A model generated the notes under the pieces. The model searched no databases. It saw only the letters and a program-made list of their open reading frames with translations, and was not told where the DNA came from. The position numbers were made by a program, and so were the translations under genes. A stretch of DNA of 64,000 nt, taken from the NCBI GenBank assembly GCA_022885665.1, contig JAGQDJ010000202.1, forward strand, positions 2,063,910-2,127,909. The letters run 5' to 3'. Of the stretch, positions 13,113 through 27,249 are shown one piece after another. The stretch is from Triops longicaudatus. Its lineage: Eukaryota > Arthropoda > Branchiopoda > Notostraca > Triopsidae. Every line of letters begins with the position of its first letter. Position 1 is the first letter of the stretch.

Positions 13113-15481
13113 TTTGCTATTTACGTATACAGCATAACAAGTAATCACCGTTGGAAGCAGGAACTAAACCATCAGATCAATACAATGTATAACGTAGAAC
13201 AGAATGGAAGAACTTTATTTTTTATAGAAAGGATTCTGAGCCTAATACCCCCGGCTGGGAAACCTTGCGCATTGTCCAGTCTCCTGCCACTAGATAACGC
13301 TTGTGAATTTCTTGCAAGTTTGTATATCCGAAGTACCCTTATTCGAATATTTGTTTAACCGAATTCCGTGTTGCGAGTTTCTTCTCTGTTTTTTTATGTT
13401 AGGGCCCCTTTCTTTCACATTTGCGGAAAACTAGCCTCTCTTTAATCGTTTGCATAGTTAGAAAAAAATATAGAAAAAAAATAAGTATAAATAAATACAG
13501 GAAAAGAACTAGGTACAGTTCATGGTTGTCGTTTTCAGTTTGACTTATAATTTTCAACATACATTATTCGTCTTTATGTGTGAACAATAAATTTGCCTTT
13601 AACGTTTTTCAAATATGTATTTAGGTATTTTCTTGTAATTTTAATTACGTTTGAGGGTGCTACTCGGCTATAATTCATTGCTCTTCGCGGAAGAGTCGCC
13701 TCGGGATACCCAAGTCAGGAGTGTTACAATTTCCTTCGATGACACGGCTTTCTTCTTTTTTGTGTGTGTGAACTGATGACCAACTTTTTTTTTTTTTTTT
13801 TGTGTACGGAAGGTAGAATTAAAAATAATCAAAACTGAGATTTAAAAAATCACAGTTGCAAAGAAAAACTTTGTATGGAGTAAAGAGACTTGTCGCAATG
13901 CAACAAATGAACGAATGTTACAATTTGAGTCGCTTCAGTAACTTCGAAGATATTGACACTTTATTAGACAACCGTGTGTGTGACCACTGTTACGCTTTTA
14001 ACAATTCGAATGGCAATTTAAATGGATATTAATATGTGAAGCACGCTTACAGTCTTTTCTCCTTGCTTTCGGAAGTTTGTGTAATGACACATTACCTTAT
14101 AATAAAGGAGCTCTTGTTCTTAAGATCTCGTTCGCTTTTTTTCTGGAGGATGTAGGGGTCTTTTTACGAGGAAACACGCATCAAAGATTTCGGTTCGGAC
14201 GAAAGCTTTGCGCAAAATTTGTCTGGATATGTAAGCACTCTTCTATGTTTACCAATATGGGGAAAAAAAAATCGGGGGTTGTTCAAACACTCTAACCCCT
14301 CCATATACAGTGGTGATGTATTCGCACCCGATCATCGTTTTTCTTATAAGCGCAACAATATTATCTCTCACCCAACTCTTTGTGGTTTAAGTTACGACGA
14401 AAATGATGTAGTGGAGAAAACTCATTTATCGATATATGGACGAATATTGCTCCTCAAGCTTTTTTATATTTTGGAACCTGACTGAGCAGATTATAACTTT
14501 TTTTATTTGCATTTACCTGGACTAGCTAAAAATCACGTATAAACACGGGAAAGGTTTCCAGAAATGTTCGGAAAACACATTCTTAAATTAAATTAAGAAA
14601 ATATGTCGCGAGTCAAACGGAATTTGAAACGTTCATTAATAGCCGCATAAGACATTGCGGTTCAGTTGGTGAACATCCTTGTGAAACTTCTTTTTTTGTC
14701 AGTCTTTCCTGTTCTGCAGGAAACGTGTATATACAAGAATTTGTATTGTTGCTGAAAATCGTTCTTTCTACTTATACGGCATGCCGAAACTAAAGCGTGG
14801 TGTTTCATTTCATGCTACTTACTGCCCTTCGCCGGGCAGTTGGCCACTGTTGAACTGTGGACAATGTGCTGATCTGTCAGTAAACCTGAGCTCTGCCAGG
14901 CTCTTTTTACGCCCTTTTCTTTACAAACTTGCCTTGCCAGCAGAAATAACGAATTGTCTTAAGACAGCTCTCTTGTGTTCAATTTGCATTTCGAACTCCG
15001 CTACGGTAACGACTGGATCTCGAGCACTGCAACCGCTTGCCCAAAGTAAGCCGAGTATATCGTTTTCTTCTACACTGGTTTCTGTCCTTTGTGATGTGTT
15101 ATTTCAAACTAGTGTGCTTTTATGCATTCACTAGTTAAATAGCACATCATTAGAGACGGATTCCGCCCACAACTAGTGCGTTTTTTCGTCCACTGCGACT
15201 CTGTACCTTGAACCTCAATTATCCGGCAGTTTTTCCTACCGAACGTTTTAACTTTTCCTTTCATTTTCCAATTTCTGGTCTATTGAGGCTTAGAAAATTG
15301 CACTGTGTGCTTTAAATTCGGAAAGTATTAATTCTTTTAGCAAAGAATACCAGTTTTGGCTTTCATTACTTATATTTGGTGTCTGTTAAGAAAAGAAATA
15401 CAAAATCTACCGCATACAATATGAATTTAAGGAGAACCTAAGCTACAACACGAATAATGGTGCCAAACAAAATAGCAATTA
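13113..15481. other. 2.4-kb intergenic region between OTU1 and Brahma
   Basis: This is the 5' side of the OTU1 gene and the 3' side of Brahma. A T-run lies at about 13785-13801. Plus-strand frames at 14077-14295, 14219-14485 and 14781-15134 (117 codons) show no domain or splice structure that I can support. A missing first exon of OTU1 could lie here; I could not identify it. Confidence 0.5.
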
Positions 15482-18400
15482 TTAGCGTACACGGCGATTA
15501 GGTGCGGGTGACGAAACGCGTGACGAGCTACGCGAGCTGGCCTTCTCCCCGACTTCGTCAGCGTCATCTTCTTCATCATCGTCGTCTTGATCACTGCCAT
15601 ACTTGCGTCCCTTCGACTTTCTTCGCGACTTGCCTCCTTCGCTTTTCCGCCCTTTTAGCTTGATTTTCATCTTCATGGTAGAGCTTGAGTTATCTTCGGA
15701 ATCTGAGTCGCCATCGTCATACTCGCCATCTATACCAAACACACCAACGTTATTTCCCGTCCAGAGAAACTATTCGACAAATATTACCTTTCTCATCTAT
15801 ATCATCGTCCCCGTCATCGCCATCCACTTCCAGTTTCTGCCTCGCGTTCGTAAATATAGACTGAAGGACAATCGAGTCTTCATAAATAAGGGACGATTCT
15901 TCATTGTAGGTCTGTGCGTTCTTGCAAAGGAGCATGAAATCCCTTTCTAGGTCATCCAAGTCTTGATACTGGCAGAAACAACGATTATTACAAATGCTTT
16001 ACCATTAACGACTTCTGAAAGAAATTAACTTACTCTATCTGTATTAATTCGGTTCATGATCTTACGGATATCCAAGGGTTTCTTGATAATATCATAGTAA
16101 TCCGGCAGCTCGCGTTTCGTCGGTAACTTCATGAACGGCTGACTCAACACTCGTCCCTCACTAACAAGCAAAATACCATTGCACTTTCAAACATACAAAT
16201 AAATACCCGAATAAATATAAATAGCACGACAACCTACAACAGACACAACTATACATACAACTATATACTGCAGTACAAAGCTACACAGAAAAATAACAAA
16301 ACTAAAACTAATAAGTCACGACAAAAGGCGAAAGTGTTATTATAATTTTTTCCCTAGAAATAAACAAATAAATTTAACAAATAATACGCATATTTCCGTA
16401 GATTAAAAGAGTAAAAAGCAGTAACGAAAACCGAAGTTAATATACTAATCTTTGAGCTTTAGCAACCAAGCTATGTGAACACAAATTCACTATTGTAGCA
16501 ACGTACGCAGAATGAGTTGATAACTTACGCATCGGCATGCCGAATAACTGTATGCATCAATTTCTTCATCTTCTTCTTGAGTTTGGGCGTCACGCTGCAC
16601 TTTTCAGCCGGTGGGCGTCCCCTTCTTCGTTTTATCTGGGGCTCTTCGTCATCGTCAACGTCTTCTGTGCGACGTTTTCGCCGTCCGCTGCTTCCACCAG
16701 CGCTCTTACGCCTAGGTTTCACATCTTCGTCATCGTCATCCAATACACCACTAGGTCCGGCTACGTCGTCATCTTCAGCCTATGAAATCAAATACATGTA
16801 CTTCTTCCGATTCTAGAAAACACAAATCTGAACTTACGCCAATGGCTCTCAGCCAATCACGGTCGTTCAAACTATCCCTGTAATCAACTTCTTTGCGTTG
16901 TCGGTTACCACGCCCGAAGAATCGCTCTTCCTCTTCCTCACACGTTAACCTTTCGACATCCTCTTCGTTCTTAGCAAGCCACTCGGGCAATTCAGTTTCT
17001 TCCATCAAACGTGGCTTCCTGGCGGTCCCCAACTTGGCCTCTTCGCGACGACGCTCCAAATCCATCCGCTGGTACAGCTCAAATTCTGCTTCGCTACGTG
17101 CAATCATCTGATTCACCGTCTCATTATCCGGTACTTCATTTTCCTCCTGTCACAATTGAAATTCGGATTTTCAGAATCACCGATAAAAAAATATAAAACG
17201 CAACTGTTAACCTAAATAAGCAAAATAAACTAACAAAATCACTTTATAAATAAATAATAATAATAATAAAATAGGTAAAATACAAACGCAGAAATAAACC
17301 AAATATATACATGGTTATAAAAACAAAATATAAGACAATAAATGAAAACAAAACATTAATTAACTATAAAATATGTAAATTTTTGTAAAGATAAATGTCA
17401 AAATAATGAAAATGAAGAACTATTTTCAAAATACGAAAATTACCTCTTCTTCCATCTCATCCGAATGGAGAATGGTTTGCAAAAACTGGCGACGTTCCAT
17501 GCCAGTACTTTTCTGGTCAAACATACCGGCTTGGATAACCTTTTCGTCCATGTTTAGCTTGTATCTGGCAGCAGCCAAGATACGTTCTTCAACGGATCCG
17601 ACAGTCATAAGCCGCAAGACTCGGACTTCGTTTTGCTGACCGATACGATGGGCACGATCTTGGGCCTGCAAATCTTGATGAGGATTCCAATCGGAGTCAA
17701 AGATGACGACAGTGTCGGCGGCTTGCAAGTTCAAACCGAGACCACCAGCGCGGGTGGAGAGCAAGAAGAGGAAATAGGGCGATGCGGGGTCGTTGAATTT
17801 TTTCAACAAATCTCCACGATCCTCTGCTTTGGTGGTACCATCTAAACGCAGGTACTTAAAACCTCGCCAGTTCAGATAATCTTCCATAATTGTCATGAGT
17901 TGTGTCATTTGACAGAAAAGCAACACGCGATGGTTGCACTGTTTCAGTTTAGGCAAAATTCGGTCCAAAAGCTCGAATTTTCCTGACGTTCGGTACAAGT
18001 CCGGTCTGAAAATAAAATAAAAAAATCACGACTTCTTATTCACACATCAATATGTGACTTAAGCGATTAAAAATTATACTTAAAATTATTCAAGGCATTC
18101 ATTATTAAAACTTAAAATATTTTGTCTTACCCAGTAACTATGCCATTGCCTCCAATGTGTTCGCAATACGCTTCTTCGATATGTTGGAACATAAAAGGAT
18201 GGTTACAGAGTTTTCTCAGCTGCATGATGGTGTTCATTAGAGCCTTGGCTCCACCCTTGCCTTGTTTGCCCTTTTCAGATCCGTCCGTCAACAAAACGCC
18301 CTTACTTTGCATGTGCCTAAAAAATAGAATGTTAAAAACTAGAAATAATGGAAAATATTAAGTTACCTATAGAGGATACGCTGCAAGCCAGACATGTCAC

Positions 18401-21400
18401 ACTTAATGATATACTCCACCTTGTCGGGCAGCTGAGATTCGACTTCTTTCTTGAGACGACGGAGCAAGAAAGGACGCAACACTTTATGCAGACGACGGAT
18501 AATTAAAATCGTTTCTTCTTCGTTCAATTCCACCTGTAAATGGAGAAAATAGATAAAAAAAAACGCAAAATCAGTAAAAGAGCTTGTAAATACATAATAT
18601 GGACACATTCCATTATAAGATAACGTTACCTTTTCTCCAGTTGTCGCGAAAGGAGCGTTGAACCACTGTTCGAACGTAGAAACAGATTTGAAAATCGAAG
18701 GCAACAAGAAGTTGAGCAACGCCCACAACTCAGGAAGCTTATTCTGTAGAGGAGTACCAGTAAGCAGCAAACGGTGCGGCGCGATGTAATGCGTGTTCAA
18801 CACTTGTGTCAGTTTGCAATGATGATTTTTCATGCGGTGACCTTCGTCAATGATCATGTACTTCCATCGCAGCTACAAGAGAAAGACACATTAAACAAAA
18901 TAATACTGCTATTATGATAATCGCAAGATTACTTACTTTTGCAAGAACAGACTTGTCTTTAATGACGTATTCGTAAGTGGTCAGAAGCACGTTAAATTTA
19001 CTGGCTCGCATCTGATTCTGAAGTGCACGACGAGCCTGCGGCGATCCTTTATACGAAACTACCTGCACAGAAGGGGCCCACTTCTCGAATTCCAAAGACC
19101 AATTGGACAACGTTCTAAAATCAAATTGTACAAGACATATTTCTAAGATGAATTTTCAAGAAACTGGAAAGACAAATTCAACAATATTCTAACTAGTATA
19201 AAAACAAAGTGTCAATAATATTGCAACTAAACGTTCAAAGTTATAAAATATAGCGTTTTTAATCGCGTTGAATGGTAAAATAACGAAAATGAAGAAAACG
19301 TGGGAAATTACAATTACAGAAAATACAAAGAATAACAACGCCACAAACACGAGTTACACAATCAACAAAAATTTCAACAAATAACCAACACGAAAGTCGA
19401 TAAAGAAAAATAATTACGATAGTGGAACGATGACGAGGTAGGGTCCATTGACTTTCTTGACTTCCATGAGGTACGTCACCAAAGCAATGGTCTGAATGGT
19501 TTTACCCAAACCCATTTCATCGGCCAAGATGCCGTTCAGATTGTTGTTATACAGCGACACCAGCCATTCCAAACCCTAGAAAGTAAAATGCGCATTAAAA
19601 CCACGTTTCTTAAGTAACACAACGCGGGCATACCCGAATTTGGTACTCCTTCAACTTGCCGTTCACCAGAATACTGGCTTGTTCAGTAACCTTCTCATGA
19701 ATTGTGTGTGCAATACTAAATCAAACAAAAGGTAAACTATTAGTAATTAAATTTTCTATACACATAACACAAACCTGTAATAATTCTTGTCTCCAGACTC
19801 GTTTTTGTATTCATCATCCTCAACCTTGGCTTTCTGAATTAATTCCTTCGGATTTTCCAATTCTGCAGCAGTTGGTTCCACAGTAACTGCAGCTGTAAAG
19901 ACGAAAAAAAAATTTAGAAAATAATAATAAAAAATAATATAACGCAGCTTTCAATATACAAAAGCTCCTTACGTTTTTCTTCTTTTTCTTCCGTTTCTTC
20001 ACTAGATTCTTCCGAATCGTCTTCATCCACTCTTGGAGCTGATTCCCAGCCCGGATGCGCTTCCAACCACGCTTGCAATTCACTATGCAACGGAGCCTCA
20101 TCACCCGATAATGTTTTTCCTAACACAAAACATGTAAACATGATAGCTTTTCTATTGAAATGTTTTACCAGTGGCTGATTCGATAACTGTCACGTGATAA
20201 TCTTCATCATCATGCGATCTGCTCCTCTTTTTCTGTTCTTTGATCTTTCTACGCTGTTCTGCTTTGTGTTGTTTCACCATCTCAGTCAAGTTGGCAATAT
20301 ATTCATCAGTTTGTGACAGCAAGAACGCCAAACGTTTATCTTTCTTTTGGTCAATAAGTTTCCTATCAAGTAAAAGAAAAGCAAGATTAACAACACAACC
20401 AAATAATCAAGCTAAAAATATATTAGCGTCAATACTAAAAATTCTACTTTTTTTACATATTTTTTTTTTAATATTACCTGTAACCTTCTTCATCCTCAGC
20501 CATCAAGCGGCGCATACGCTCTTTCTCAATACGTTCTTGCTCCTTCTTCTGTTCTCGTTCGGCATTAGCATGGTACAAAAGCACGGCTTTGTTGAGACGT
20601 ACAATCTTGGCTTGATTATTACGATGAAATTCGCGCAAATCTTTGCCATGTTGTAATACGGCCGACAAGTATTCTTGGTGCTTTTGTCGTCGTTTCCGCT
20701 CTGCTTCCATTTTTTGCTGTTTCTCCAACCTTTCCGTCGCACGAGCCTCACGCAAGCCTTGTCTTTTGCTCCGCTTATACGCTTTCAAGTTCACGGCCGT
20801 CTCCAATGTCGTATCTTTACGAGTGCACTGCAAAATCTAAGAAAATAAAATATATATTAAAAAATGCTATCCACAAACAATTAAACAAACAATGATGCGA
20901 GTAAACTTTCCGACGTACGAGCTCCTTACCTCGGTACGCAACTGACGTTGGAAATTGAGTAACCTCAACGCGCGTATCTCAATCTGGGCTTTAATTCTCA
21001 CATCTTCTCCCATGGTGGCCAAAGGCAGTGACGTCAATTCTTCCATACGATGGGCAATTCTGCTCGTTAACCGGTTTTCGCGCTCTGTGAGCAACACCAC
21101 TGGGTCCAAACCAGAAGGTTTAGCCACAGGAGTGACGCGATTCTGTTTCTGTCCCGGTAAGTTTGCCTGTGGTGGACCTTGCTGCTGCTGCTGTTGAGGA
21201 GGCTGGGGCTGTTGTTGCGGTGGCTGTTGGGGCTGAAGTTGAGGAACAGCGTTAGGAATCGGCCCGGGAGGAGCGTTAACCATCTTCATGCCCATGTTCA
21301 CTTGATCGGGCACCGGAGGTTGTTGTTGCGGAGTTTGAGACGCCGGTGGGCGGGGCGGAATCGGTGCTGGCTGGGCTTGAGGGTTCACTGGAGGGTGTCC

Positions 21401-22825
21401 AGGTGTAGGAGGTTGCGACGCCACCGGGGTTGGAAGCGGTGCTTGAGGTGCTGGTGGGCGTACAACACCTGGAGCAGGTGCCGGAGCGCCAGGCTGGAGA
21501 TTTAACTGGGGTGGTTGGCTCATTGGAGGACGTTGGAAAGGTGGCTGAGGCGGCATGTGCTGTTGGGGTGGTTGTTGTTGCGGTGGAGGTATGCCTTGCG
21601 GGGGAGGAGCTTGCGGCGCTGGACTTTCCAAACGTTTACCCTGTGCAGCCATGCCTACATGCTGAGGAATAGGCTGGTTTCGAGCTAGCAAACGGTAAGC
21701 TGTAATTTGCGCGCGCAGTTGATTAATCTGAGCGAGGTTCAGGGCCAAGGAAGGTTTATCCCCTCCTTGCTGACCGGGAGGATTGGGATTCGGTGGCTGG
21801 CCGGCAGCAGCAGGTGGAGTGGCTCCATAATTCTGAGATACAAAAATAAATAATAAATATTGATAAGAACAAAAATACATATCATAAAATTCAAGTAAAT
21901 TAGTTGACATTGGCTACTTCTGCCACGAAGCAAACTATAATTCTCTGAATTAGGCAACCTGATAATAGTTTATATATATCGAAGTTAAGTTGAGTCTCAT
22001 CCGTAGACCCTCATTGGCTTAGATGGCTTTCTGCAACGTGTGAACTTGTCAATGCCATTTAGGAGCAACTAACACTGTAAATAACTGGACCTACGGTACG
22101 CTAAAAACTTACGGGGCGATTGGGATCCATGGGACCAGGAGCTGGGGGCGGCAAGTTGCTATGTTTGGCTCGAATGGCTATCAATTGCGAATAGCGGGGA
22201 TCATCCTGCAGTCCCTTTTCTTCCATAGTGGTTATAGCCCTTTGTAGAGCGTTGATATTATCCTGCGGATATGAAGACGGAGTCTAGGGTGAGAAAAATA
22301 CGTAAATTTTCTTCACATTTTGCAACCGAAGATAAAGCTTACTTGGGAATACGGTTGCTGGAGAGGAATATGCGGTGGACCGGGTGGATGCATAGGTCCA
22401 GGTGCATTTGAGGTTGCAGGAGTTTGATTTTGGTGCTGGTAACCCATCATGTATGCCATATGGCCTTGTTGGGGCGGTACACCTTGTTGGACATGATGAC
22501 CCATCATATGCTGCTGCTGAAGATGCTGCGGATGACCGGCATGCTGAGGATGGCCAATGGGGTGACCAACGGCTGGAGAATAAGGTGGCTGCTGCTGTTG
22601 ATGGGCGGGACCTAGAGGTATTCCGGAGGCTGGAGGACCCATTGGCGACGGTGCTTGCTGAGGTTGAGTCATGGGCGACGGTGGCTGAGGGGCAGACATG
22701 GGGGAGGGGGCTTGTTGGAGGTTATTGTGGGCATGAGGAGCGGGGGATTGAACTTGACGCGGGGAAGGCTGCGGTGTTCCAGGACCTGGAGAAGCCATCA
22801 TGCCATGTGGATCGGCTCCTGACAT
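15482..22825 (-). CDS. brm: Brahma/SMARCA2-4, ATPase of the SWI/SNF (BAF) chromatin remodeller
   Basis: About 19 exons encode roughly 1,690 residues; fly Brahma and human BRG1 have about 1,640-1,650. Domain order is canonical: a Pro/Gln-rich N terminus (ATG at 22825); QLQ around 21700 (AQINQLRAQITAYRLLARN); HSA at 20840-20470, which binds actin-related proteins; BRK near 20100 (SELQAWLEAHPGWESAP); SNF2 ATPase with ADEMGLGKT (Walker A) near 19520, DEGH box at 18850 and LLLTGTPLQNK near 18760; helicase C with RAGGLGLNL and QAQDRAHRIGQ near 17700; SnAC region near 17450-17000; a basic RRRGRPP AT-hook-like stretch near 16620; and a bromodomain (LPDYYDII, CKNAQTYNEES) in exons at 16160-15788. The acidic/basic C-terminal tail ends RRVR. 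The protein remodels nucleosomes in the nucleus. A long intron (about 16161-16528) precedes the bromodomain. Confidence 0.97.
21170..21420 (-). repeat. Gln/Pro-codon-rich low-complexity tract in Brahma
   Basis: Short CAG/CAA and CCN runs (for example the GCTGCTGCTGCTGTT block at about 21180 on the plus strand) encode Q-rich segments such as QPPQQQQQQGPPQ. This is expected of the disordered N terminus of Brahma and is a likely site of length variation. Confidence 0.8.
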
Positions 22826-25784
22826 AATCTGCACTGTTTTCTAACACACCATCTATAAGAAAACGGATAGAAAGGAGATATGTCATGAAAGTCTAAACAT
22901 GGCTGACGGTGGAATACAAAAGAAGCCGCATGAATTGCGTCAATTTAGAAACTGAAACGAACAGTAGAGGATTCTAAAGTAACATTAGGTTGTAGTGCTG
23001 TTGAATGTATATTTATCTTTGAAATTACCAGTCAGTAAGTTATTGTTTTCAATATCACAAGTGTCACAAACTGTAGTTAGTGGCGTCGGCCTTTACAAAC
23101 AAGGACGATGCTTGGGTAAAAGCTACAGAGAACTTAGGCAAGACTGTAGTGGTAGCGACTGTAGCGCCACCGTCACATTAGCTCTGAAACTAATTCCAGA
23201 AATTTTACGAGGATGTCGACGTAGACGAGGGCGAATCGGCTAATCACGATAATTGAAAGACATTAATCAGCGCTGTTCAAAGCGGTTTTATTTTGGTAAA
23301 AGTTTTGAACTACAAGCTAAAGCTCGCTATTCACGATTAGATAACGTATATAGCTTGTTCAGTACATGTAGCTTAAACCTTACGTTCACGATATTATCCT
23401 CGTCAGATTGATTTTGAAAAACTTAACGAGTTCAATCTCACAGCTGACGTCATTTTAATTGCAGTAGGCCAAATACTCCAGAAAAATTTATCAAAAGGAA
23501 TTAAACCTCTGTTGCACGTTTGTAAATTATTTTAATTTTCTGTGTAAAGTTCCGATTTTGTCAACCAGTTGTGACTTGAGAGTAGTTGACAAATTGGAAA
23601 CCTGACAGAATCAGATTCTCGTGTTACATGCGTTGTGAAACACGTAGAAGATTCCAATGTGGTGTAATATTGAAATTAAAGTGCATAAAAATATTGTATA
23701 AAATTTTTGTAACATTTATGTACAATGGAGATAGGAATAGAATATTGGAAATAAAGGAAAGAGGTGAGTTTCTGTCGGTGTGGGCAATTTAACTAATCGT
23801 CGACAATAGGTTCAATCTTATCTTCAAGCTTATCTCTCTGGACTTACATGGTCAGGACAAATACTTACTGGGAGCGGAATGCATAATTAAACTTGTTAAC
23901 AAGAAATGGCCTTCGACACACGTTAGCACCTGGATAGATAATTTTCCTTAGCAATTCTCCTCCCGTATCATTTGCACGATCGGGATGACCGGAATAACTG
24001 GATTTCTAGGCGGGAGGGCTGTATTTTCTTTAAGCATGGTCAAGCTTTCAGGTAATTATATTGACAGGGTGTGGATACCAGGTACTTGGGTGGTTAAGTG
24101 GTTATGTCTAAAGATGATGAAATTGACCATTAGTGAAAGAAAAACATAGTTATTTACGTGTAGACATTCCGTCAGTAGTGAGGTTGCGAAAGCTAAAGTT
24201 CGTGCTCAGCTTACTGAACGAATCGCGGTATTCTGAAGCAAGTAATCAAAATTCCAGAACTGTCTTTTTCTCTTCTGTCCAGCTGAATTACGATTGTAAG
24301 CTTTGCGAGTTGCTTTAAAATTCAGAGAATTTTTCTGGTAAACCGAAGGTGAAAGAAACCGTTGAGAAATTGAAATTAAAATGGAGGAGAGCAGGTAATT
24401 TTTGAAAGACGAGTTTTTTTAATATAAAATGATGAAGCGGACAATTATTATCTCTAAAAAAGACAATTGCTCCAGTAAATAACGTAAAAATACTTATGGA
24501 AAAACTCATGGGAAGAGAACAAAGATTACGTGAGAAAGTAGTAAAACCGGAGGTATGTTTATATCGCGTAAAAATTTTCCTTCGGTTTTCACTAATCCGT
24601 TTCGGTCCTTATAAGCGTGTACACATTCATTGGACAAAAACAATTTTAGGCAATACAAGTAAGGAATATCTTGTAACAATACAGCAATTAAGTTCGTTTA
24701 ATTTTTTCGTGAGAAAATTCAGGCTAACTCAGATGTTTCAATTGACTTGTTTCAAGTGAATGTGTTTCGGGCTTATAAGTTACGTCTAATTAATTTTCGT
24801 TTACTAGAAGCTTTAAAAAAGCTGTGCTAGCTCTTGTAACCCATCTCTCTAACGATCGATCTTATTAAGACCACTAATCTAGTACACTTACAAAATATTT
24901 TCAATTAAATTTGAAAGACTCCTGTCTGACTCCTCGACATGCCTATCTCTGAAACGTAAATCCACAACTGGCCCTGATAATGCGTGCCGGCATGGGCCAT
25001 CCTTTCAAAACGCGCACTTAAATATTTGTTTTAAAGACGTGAACAAACAAACCCTCTAACTCTAACAAGTCAACCTTGTCGGCAAATTATAAAGTCCGAC
25101 TCCCCGCACTTTTACAAACGATCCTTTACACAATTCTACTTTTCTTGTCCATCATCTGGCACTCATCATTTTTCTTTTCCTACAAAAAGTATGCTACAAT
25201 GCTGTAACTATTTAAAGTTGTCCGTTCCATTCGAAAACGATAAACGACAGGCTCCACAGCGTCACTTTCGCTGTGAATAAACTCGAATACCAGGTCAGCG
25301 AGTTTTCGGTATGCATAATCCCGTTAATGCATTTTCCACTCTAAAAATCCGAAAAAGGAGTTTCCCTAGCTAACCGCCCAGGGCGCCACGTTCAGAGACC
25401 GCTATGTAGTTAGCAGAGTAGGTCTCCGTTCTGGGCAAGTTTCAGTTGTGGATGGGTCGAATGATCCTCGTACTCGCTGGTGGCTTTGGTTACAACAAAG
25501 GTGTCATTTTCTTAGTGAAACCGGGATGGGATTATTAGCCAGGGTCCCATTAGCGTCACATTGTACGGATATGTTTTAATATTTGGCTTAAAGTCTACTC
25601 TAGTTGGAGAGTACGTTCCTTGTGTGAAAATTGGAGAGTTAAAGATGTGCAGCGGGTGAGAGAAGAATGGGTAACGCCTTGGATCTTTGCAAGAGCTCAA
25701 GATAACCGCATTGTGTATATACGTGGGGACTGGCTCGTTCTTGTTATACTTTTTTTTCGTGAGAGCTGTTGATCTGTCGACACA
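22826..25784. other. 3-kb divergent intergenic region between Brahma and srGAP
   Basis: The two genes are transcribed away from each other, so both promoters should lie here. On the minus strand an acceptor-like TTTTCTTATAG at about 22853 suggests a 5'-UTR intron of Brahma. Open frames in the interval (22995-23243, 24496-24759, 25512-25700 and others) lack recognisable domains. No repeats of note were seen. Confidence 0.5.
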
Positions 25785-27198
25785 ATGGCATCGTCAACGA
25801 CCGCTGCACCCAGCGATCCCAAACGCGCAATTCGAAAAGAAAAGGAATATTTGGGAGAAATTGATTCTCAGATGAAAGGTAAATTCACCGAATCCTCTTT
25901 GTTTTCTTTGACTCCCCCACCGGTGAGTCATACTTTTCCAACTATTGAAAACTAATATTGTAAATACATTTTTATAAGTTTATTTGTGTTAAATTTGGAG
26001 TTTATATTAGTAATTTTATTTTGCTCGTTTCCAAATTCGTTTCACACTTCTGTTGAAAAGGTCCATTCTGATTGATGAGCCTTTTCCTCATTAAGTATGC
26101 AAGGCTTCCCTCACATGTGTAAAGAGACAGCAGACAGTGTGAAGTATATGGTTCCTTTTTCCATCTTGATTAACTTGTCAAGAAAGACCGGAAAAATACT
26201 ATTGGTCTGTAAAATACTTCGTCGTGCTGCACCCGAAAACTATCACAATATAAAAAGCTGTTTAATGCGCCATGATTTCGGTGATGTAGCTTAATTGTAG
26301 CTTAAAACTGCAAAATTGTAAGCAGATCGAGAAAGAAAGAATTGGATAATACGACGTGCGGTTCTATTACAGCATAGAACCGACGTATTCGTTAAGCAGA
26401 TCAATGTTGCAGAACGCAGAATCAATATAACATTAACCATCGAATTTTAAAAGAGCAAAAATAAATGAATAAAGTAAAAAAAAATAAATAAAAATAACCC
26501 ATAAGCAAGAAAGCTTTTTAAACATTTAATCTTTTTCCGTTTATAACTGAACGAATGGAGTTTCTCACCTATTGCTTGCAATTTGTGAATTTTGTCGTGT
26601 TTAAGGATCAAACATCAAAGAAGATTACCTAGTTTTAGAGGGCAAAAATCAAGTTTCTCTGATGCGAATTTAAGAGCAATTGAGCTTGTCTACTAAGTGT
26701 TGTTATTAGAGGAAAGACTTGTAAAATACTACAATATAGCGTGTTAAAAGTCAGTGTAACTTATCACCCACATAATTCTTTTAGGTTCGTTTACATTTCT
26801 TCACGAACGCTCAAAGTTGTCTTGTAGCCAAACCGGCGCAATCTGCCTTTCGCATTGCCTTGCAAATGAGTTTCTTTGTTGCCTTGACTTTGAAGTCGTA
26901 ACAATGAATGTCAGCCTAGCTGGAAAATGGCTTTGGCGCATGCATTTCTGAATGTATTTATACCTCAAACCAATGGAAAGCGATAGTAAAGCCTGCATAC
27001 AATACAGCCTTTCAGTTTCTGGTTGTGGACAACAGATGTTGGGGAATTAGCCCCCGCATGCTGTCAGACGTGCATGTACACGTTTTAGCCTTGTTGTTGG
27101 CAAAGACCCCGAAAAGTTTCCGTACTTTTCAGTTGAGATCTATTGGCGTCCTTGGCGGGAATTCATTGGCGTTCTTCCAAACTGTTTAATACAGTACC

Positions 27199-27249
<51 letters not shown>

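Noticed and set aside
13113..13200. Residual UBX-like sequence just upstream of the OTU1 start
   Set aside because: One frame gives DGLVPASNGDYLL, faintly like the end of a UBX-like fold, but it is out of phase with the OTU1 frame and too short to support.
14781..15134. 117-codon plus-strand frame in the OTU1-Brahma interval
   Set aside because: No domain, no splice context and composition like random low-complexity sequence; not enough to call a gene.
20955..21672. Long plus-strand open frames opposite Brahma
   Set aside because: They are antisense shadows of the Gln/Pro-rich Brahma exon, produced by its GC-rich codon bias.
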